From: Alloclostridium intestinigallinarum
GTDB lineage: Bacteria > Bacillota > Clostridia > Christensenellales > UBA3700
Length of the DNA stretch: 7,895 bases
NCBI GenBank assembly: GCA_904393845.1
Contig: CAJFNB010000062.1
Coordinates: 1-7,895, forward strand
Direction of reading: 5' to 3'
Under the pieces are notes generated by a model. The model searched no databases, was not told the origin of the DNA, and was given only the letters and a program-made list of their open reading frames with translations. Positions within the stretch are counted from its first letter, which is position 1, and every line of letters begins with the position of its first letter. Below, piece by piece: positions 6,801-7,895 of the stretch. A program made the position numbers and the translations under genes.

Positions 6801-7508
6801 ATGACATACGAAGATATAAACATTGTTTACGAAGACAACCATTTGCTTGCGGCGGTGAAACCCGTCGGCGTACCCGCACAGGCGGACGAAACGGGCGACC
6901 CCGATATGCTTTCCATGCTCAAAGAGTACCTCAAAGTCAAGTATGACAAGCCCGGCGAAGCGTATCTGGGACTTGTCCACCGCCTCGACAGACCCACCGG
7001 CGGCATTATGGTATTTGCCAAAACCTCCAAGGCGGCGGCGCGCCTTACCGAAAGCATGAAGGAAGGACTGTTTGAAAAGATATACCTCTGCGTAACCTGC
7101 GGCGTGCCCAGGGAGCGCAGCGGCGACCTCGTCCACTATCTGAAAAAGAACGAACGCACCAATACGGTATCCGTCGTGCCCATGCTCACGCAGGGCGCGA
7201 AAAGGGCGGAACTGCACTACGACGTGCTTGACGACAAGCAGGGCTTTGCCCTTGTAAAAGTCAGGCTCTCCACCGGCAGATCCCACCAGATCCGCGTGCA
7301 GATGGCAACGCTCAAATGCCCGCTCTTCGGCGACAGACGTTACGGCGGCGACCCTAAGACTTTCAAACACGACCTCGCCCTGTGGGCAACCAAACTTTCC
7401 GTGCCGCACCCCACCGAAGATAAGAAGATGACCTTCGTCGTGTATCCGGATCAAAGCGTCGTGCCCTGGTCCGCCTTCGATATAAATTATCATCTGAGCA
7501 ACATATAG
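6801..7508 (+). CDS. RluA-family pseudouridine synthase
   Basis: The 235-residue product isomerises uridine to pseudouridine in rRNA or tRNA. It has the RluA-family order: IVYEDNHLLAAVKPVGVP at 8-25, the catalytic loop HRLDRPTGG at 60-68 with catalytic Asp63, a central KIYLCVTCG at 93-101, and STGRSHQIRVQMA from 157. It lacks the N-terminal S4 RNA-binding domain of RluC/RluD and matches the short single-domain RluA-like form. The exact target uridine cannot be predicted. ATG lies one base after the methyltransferase stop and no Shine-Dalgarno sequence is visible, so translation probably depends on coupling to the upstream gene. It closes the operon: a strong terminator follows, and the stop codon itself lies in the outer arm of a palindrome. 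Confidence 0.93.
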   Translation: MTYEDINIVYEDNHLLAAVKPVGVPAQADETGDPDMLSMLKEYLKVKYDKPGEAYLGLVHRLDRPTGGIMVFAKTSKAAARLTESMKEGLFEKIYLCVTCGVPRERSGDLVHYLKKNERTNTVSVVPMLTQGAKRAELHYDVLDDKQGFALVKVRLSTGRSHQIRVQMATLKCPLFGDRRYGGDPKTFKHDLALWATKLSVPHPTEDKKMTFVVYPDQSVVPWSAFDINYHLSNI

Positions 7509-7575
7509 CAAAAAATAAATAAGAATATTTGCGGAACGTGTTTTGGGCGTTCCGCTTTTTTTGCTATATGTGCTC
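7496..7575. repeat. Long palindrome enclosing the operon terminator
   Basis: ACATATAGCAAAAAA at 7501-7515 is the exact reverse complement of the segment at 7557-7571, and the match continues through GAGC/GCTC to 7496 and 7575 with one unpaired base. It encloses the GC-rich terminator hairpin, so a transcript could fold into a nested double stem. The TAG of the pseudouridine synthase gene (7506-7508) is part of the left arm. A-tract on one side and T-tract on the other make it a candidate bidirectional terminator. Confidence 0.75.
7531..7562 (+). terminator. Strong intrinsic terminator of the operon
   Basis: GCGGAACG (7531-7538) pairs perfectly with CGTTCCGC (7548-7555) over a 9-base loop and is followed by seven T residues (7556-7562). 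It lies 22 bases after the last stop codon of the four-gene operon and should end its transcript. Confidence 0.92.
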
Positions 7576-7576
7576 A

Positions 7577-7761
7577 TCGAGGGCGCCGCATATAAGGCGC
7601 GCGATACTCGGCTGCGCTTCGCCTAAGCGCCGAATGAAAAAACGCGCGATAAGTCGGAAAAGTAAGCGCACAACATCTGCGCGCGGCATTTTGCGCTTAC
7701 ATGAGACGCCGTATCAAAGTGATAGCCGTCCGCTGAAAGACCGCCTTTTCGCCGCTGTCAG
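7577..7761. other. Non-coding, hairpin-rich intergenic region
   Basis: No reading frame with coding character is seen here. The segment holds a run of separate inverted repeats: GCGCC/GGCGC (7583-7600), TCGG-CGCTT/AAGCG-CCGA (7608-7633, with a 3-base bulge), GTAAGCGCA/TGCGCTTAC (7662-7700) and GACG-TATCA/TGATA-CGTC (7705-7730). A near-direct repeat, CGCGCGATA followed by C/AGTCGG-like sequence, occurs at 7598 and 7633. No tRNA, riboswitch or known RNA family was recognised. Confidence 0.5.
7662..7700. repeat. Perfect 9-bp inverted repeat
   Basis: GTAAGCGCA at 7662-7670 is the exact reverse complement of TGCGCTTAC at 7692-7700, with a 21-base GC-rich loop between. No T-tract follows on either strand, so it is not a typical terminator. 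It could be part of a structured RNA or a REP-like element. Confidence 0.55.
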
Positions 7762-7793
7762 TTACTACTTAACAAGATTGTTATTGATAGTAA
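7762..7793. repeat. AT-rich hairpin beside the transposase end
   Basis: TTACTA (7762-7767) pairs with TAGTAA (7788-7793), and inside it AACAA (7771-7775) pairs with TTGTT (7778-7782). It lies 14 bases beyond the transposase stop codon and may be a weak terminator for that gene or part of the insertion-sequence end. Confidence 0.4.
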
Positions 7794-7806
7794 GTAAAGT
7801 GAATTG

Positions 7807-7895
7807 TCAAGTTAAGTGCAACACTTTTTGCAATTCCTGCTCAAACAAGTCTGCCGGGGTTTGGAAGTTCAGCACTTTCTTCGGTCTGTTATTTA
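7807..7895 (-). CDS. IS30-family transposase, C-terminal fragment cut by the window edge
   Basis: The minus strand from 7893 down to the TGA at 7809-7807 encodes 28 residues: NNRPKKVLNFQTPADLFEQE followed by LQKVLHLT. The NNRPRK-L-x-TP-x-x-x-F pattern is the characteristic C-terminus of the IS30-family DDE transposase, which cuts and joins DNA during insertion-sequence movement. The catalytic domain lies outside the window, so intactness cannot be judged. The gene is convergent with the four-gene operon. Assignment to IS30 rests on this short motif only, but it is quite distinctive; other DDE families (IS3, IS481) have a similar NxxRPH motif but lack the following spacing. Confidence 0.75.
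   Translation of the reverse strand, partial: NNRPKKVLNFQTPADLFEQELQKVLHLT

Larger units (their letters stand above)
7762..7895 (-). mobile_element. 3' end of an IS30-like insertion sequence (partial)
   Basis: The segment holds the last codons of an IS30-like transposase and the short AT-rich stretch beyond them. The outer boundary is a guess: the terminal inverted repeat and target duplication cannot be defined because the other end of the element lies outside the window. The drop in G+C against the preceding hairpin-rich region, near 7760, is the basis for the left limit. Confidence 0.5.

Noticed and set aside
6789..7577. A 262-codon open frame on the minus strand opposite the pseudouridine synthase gene
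   Set aside because: It overlaps the well-supported RluA-family gene completely, starts in the terminator palindrome and shows no domain of its own.
1..7895. CRISPR array, toxin-antitoxin pair, retron, tRNA or rRNA gene
   Set aside because: The only regular repeats are coding LRR units with no spacers. No reverse transcriptase, Cas-like or toxin-like frame and no tRNA cloverleaf were recognised.

Overview
The window looks like a chromosomal segment of an anaerobic Gram-positive bacterium of the Clostridia (Bacillota), possibly one of the uncultured gut lineages. The reasons are strong AAGGAGG-type ribosome binding sites, a textbook sigma-A promoter, a eukaryote-like (type 2) isoleucyl-tRNA synthetase, and a BspA-type leucine-rich-repeat (LRR) reading frame with the YHSEG...LIETxSKTLIAGC island seen in such genomes. 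The exact genus cannot be read from the sequence. The placement is inference.

Layout. Positions 1-144 hold no clear gene. Positions 145-1245 are an AT-rich LRR reading frame made of near-identical 69-bp units and a tandem 306-bp higher-order unit. It begins in mid-repeat with no credible start signal, so it is probably a 5'-truncated surface-protein gene or a repeat cassette. Positions 1246-1520 carry hairpins, a probable terminator and a strong promoter.

From 1521 to 7508 runs one compact four-gene operon on the + strand: a CNNM/HlyC-CorC membrane protein (probable Mg2+ transport), ileS (isoleucyl-tRNA synthetase), an RlmI-like methyltransferase (probably rRNA) and an RluA-family pseudouridine synthase. 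All three junctions have exactly one base between the stop and the next start. The set links divalent-cation handling, tRNA charging and RNA modification, and is best read as a translation-related housekeeping operon. It ends in a strong terminator nested in a long palindrome that includes the last stop codon.

Positions 7577-7806 are non-coding and packed with hairpins. The window ends inside the 3' end of an IS30-like transposase gene on the - strand (7807-7895). The conserved operon is thus flanked by accessory DNA on both sides: the repeat-rich LRR fragment to the left and an insertion sequence to the right. I found no convincing new defence or mobile system. The most unusual parts are the LRR repeat array, the nested palindrome and the hairpin cluster.
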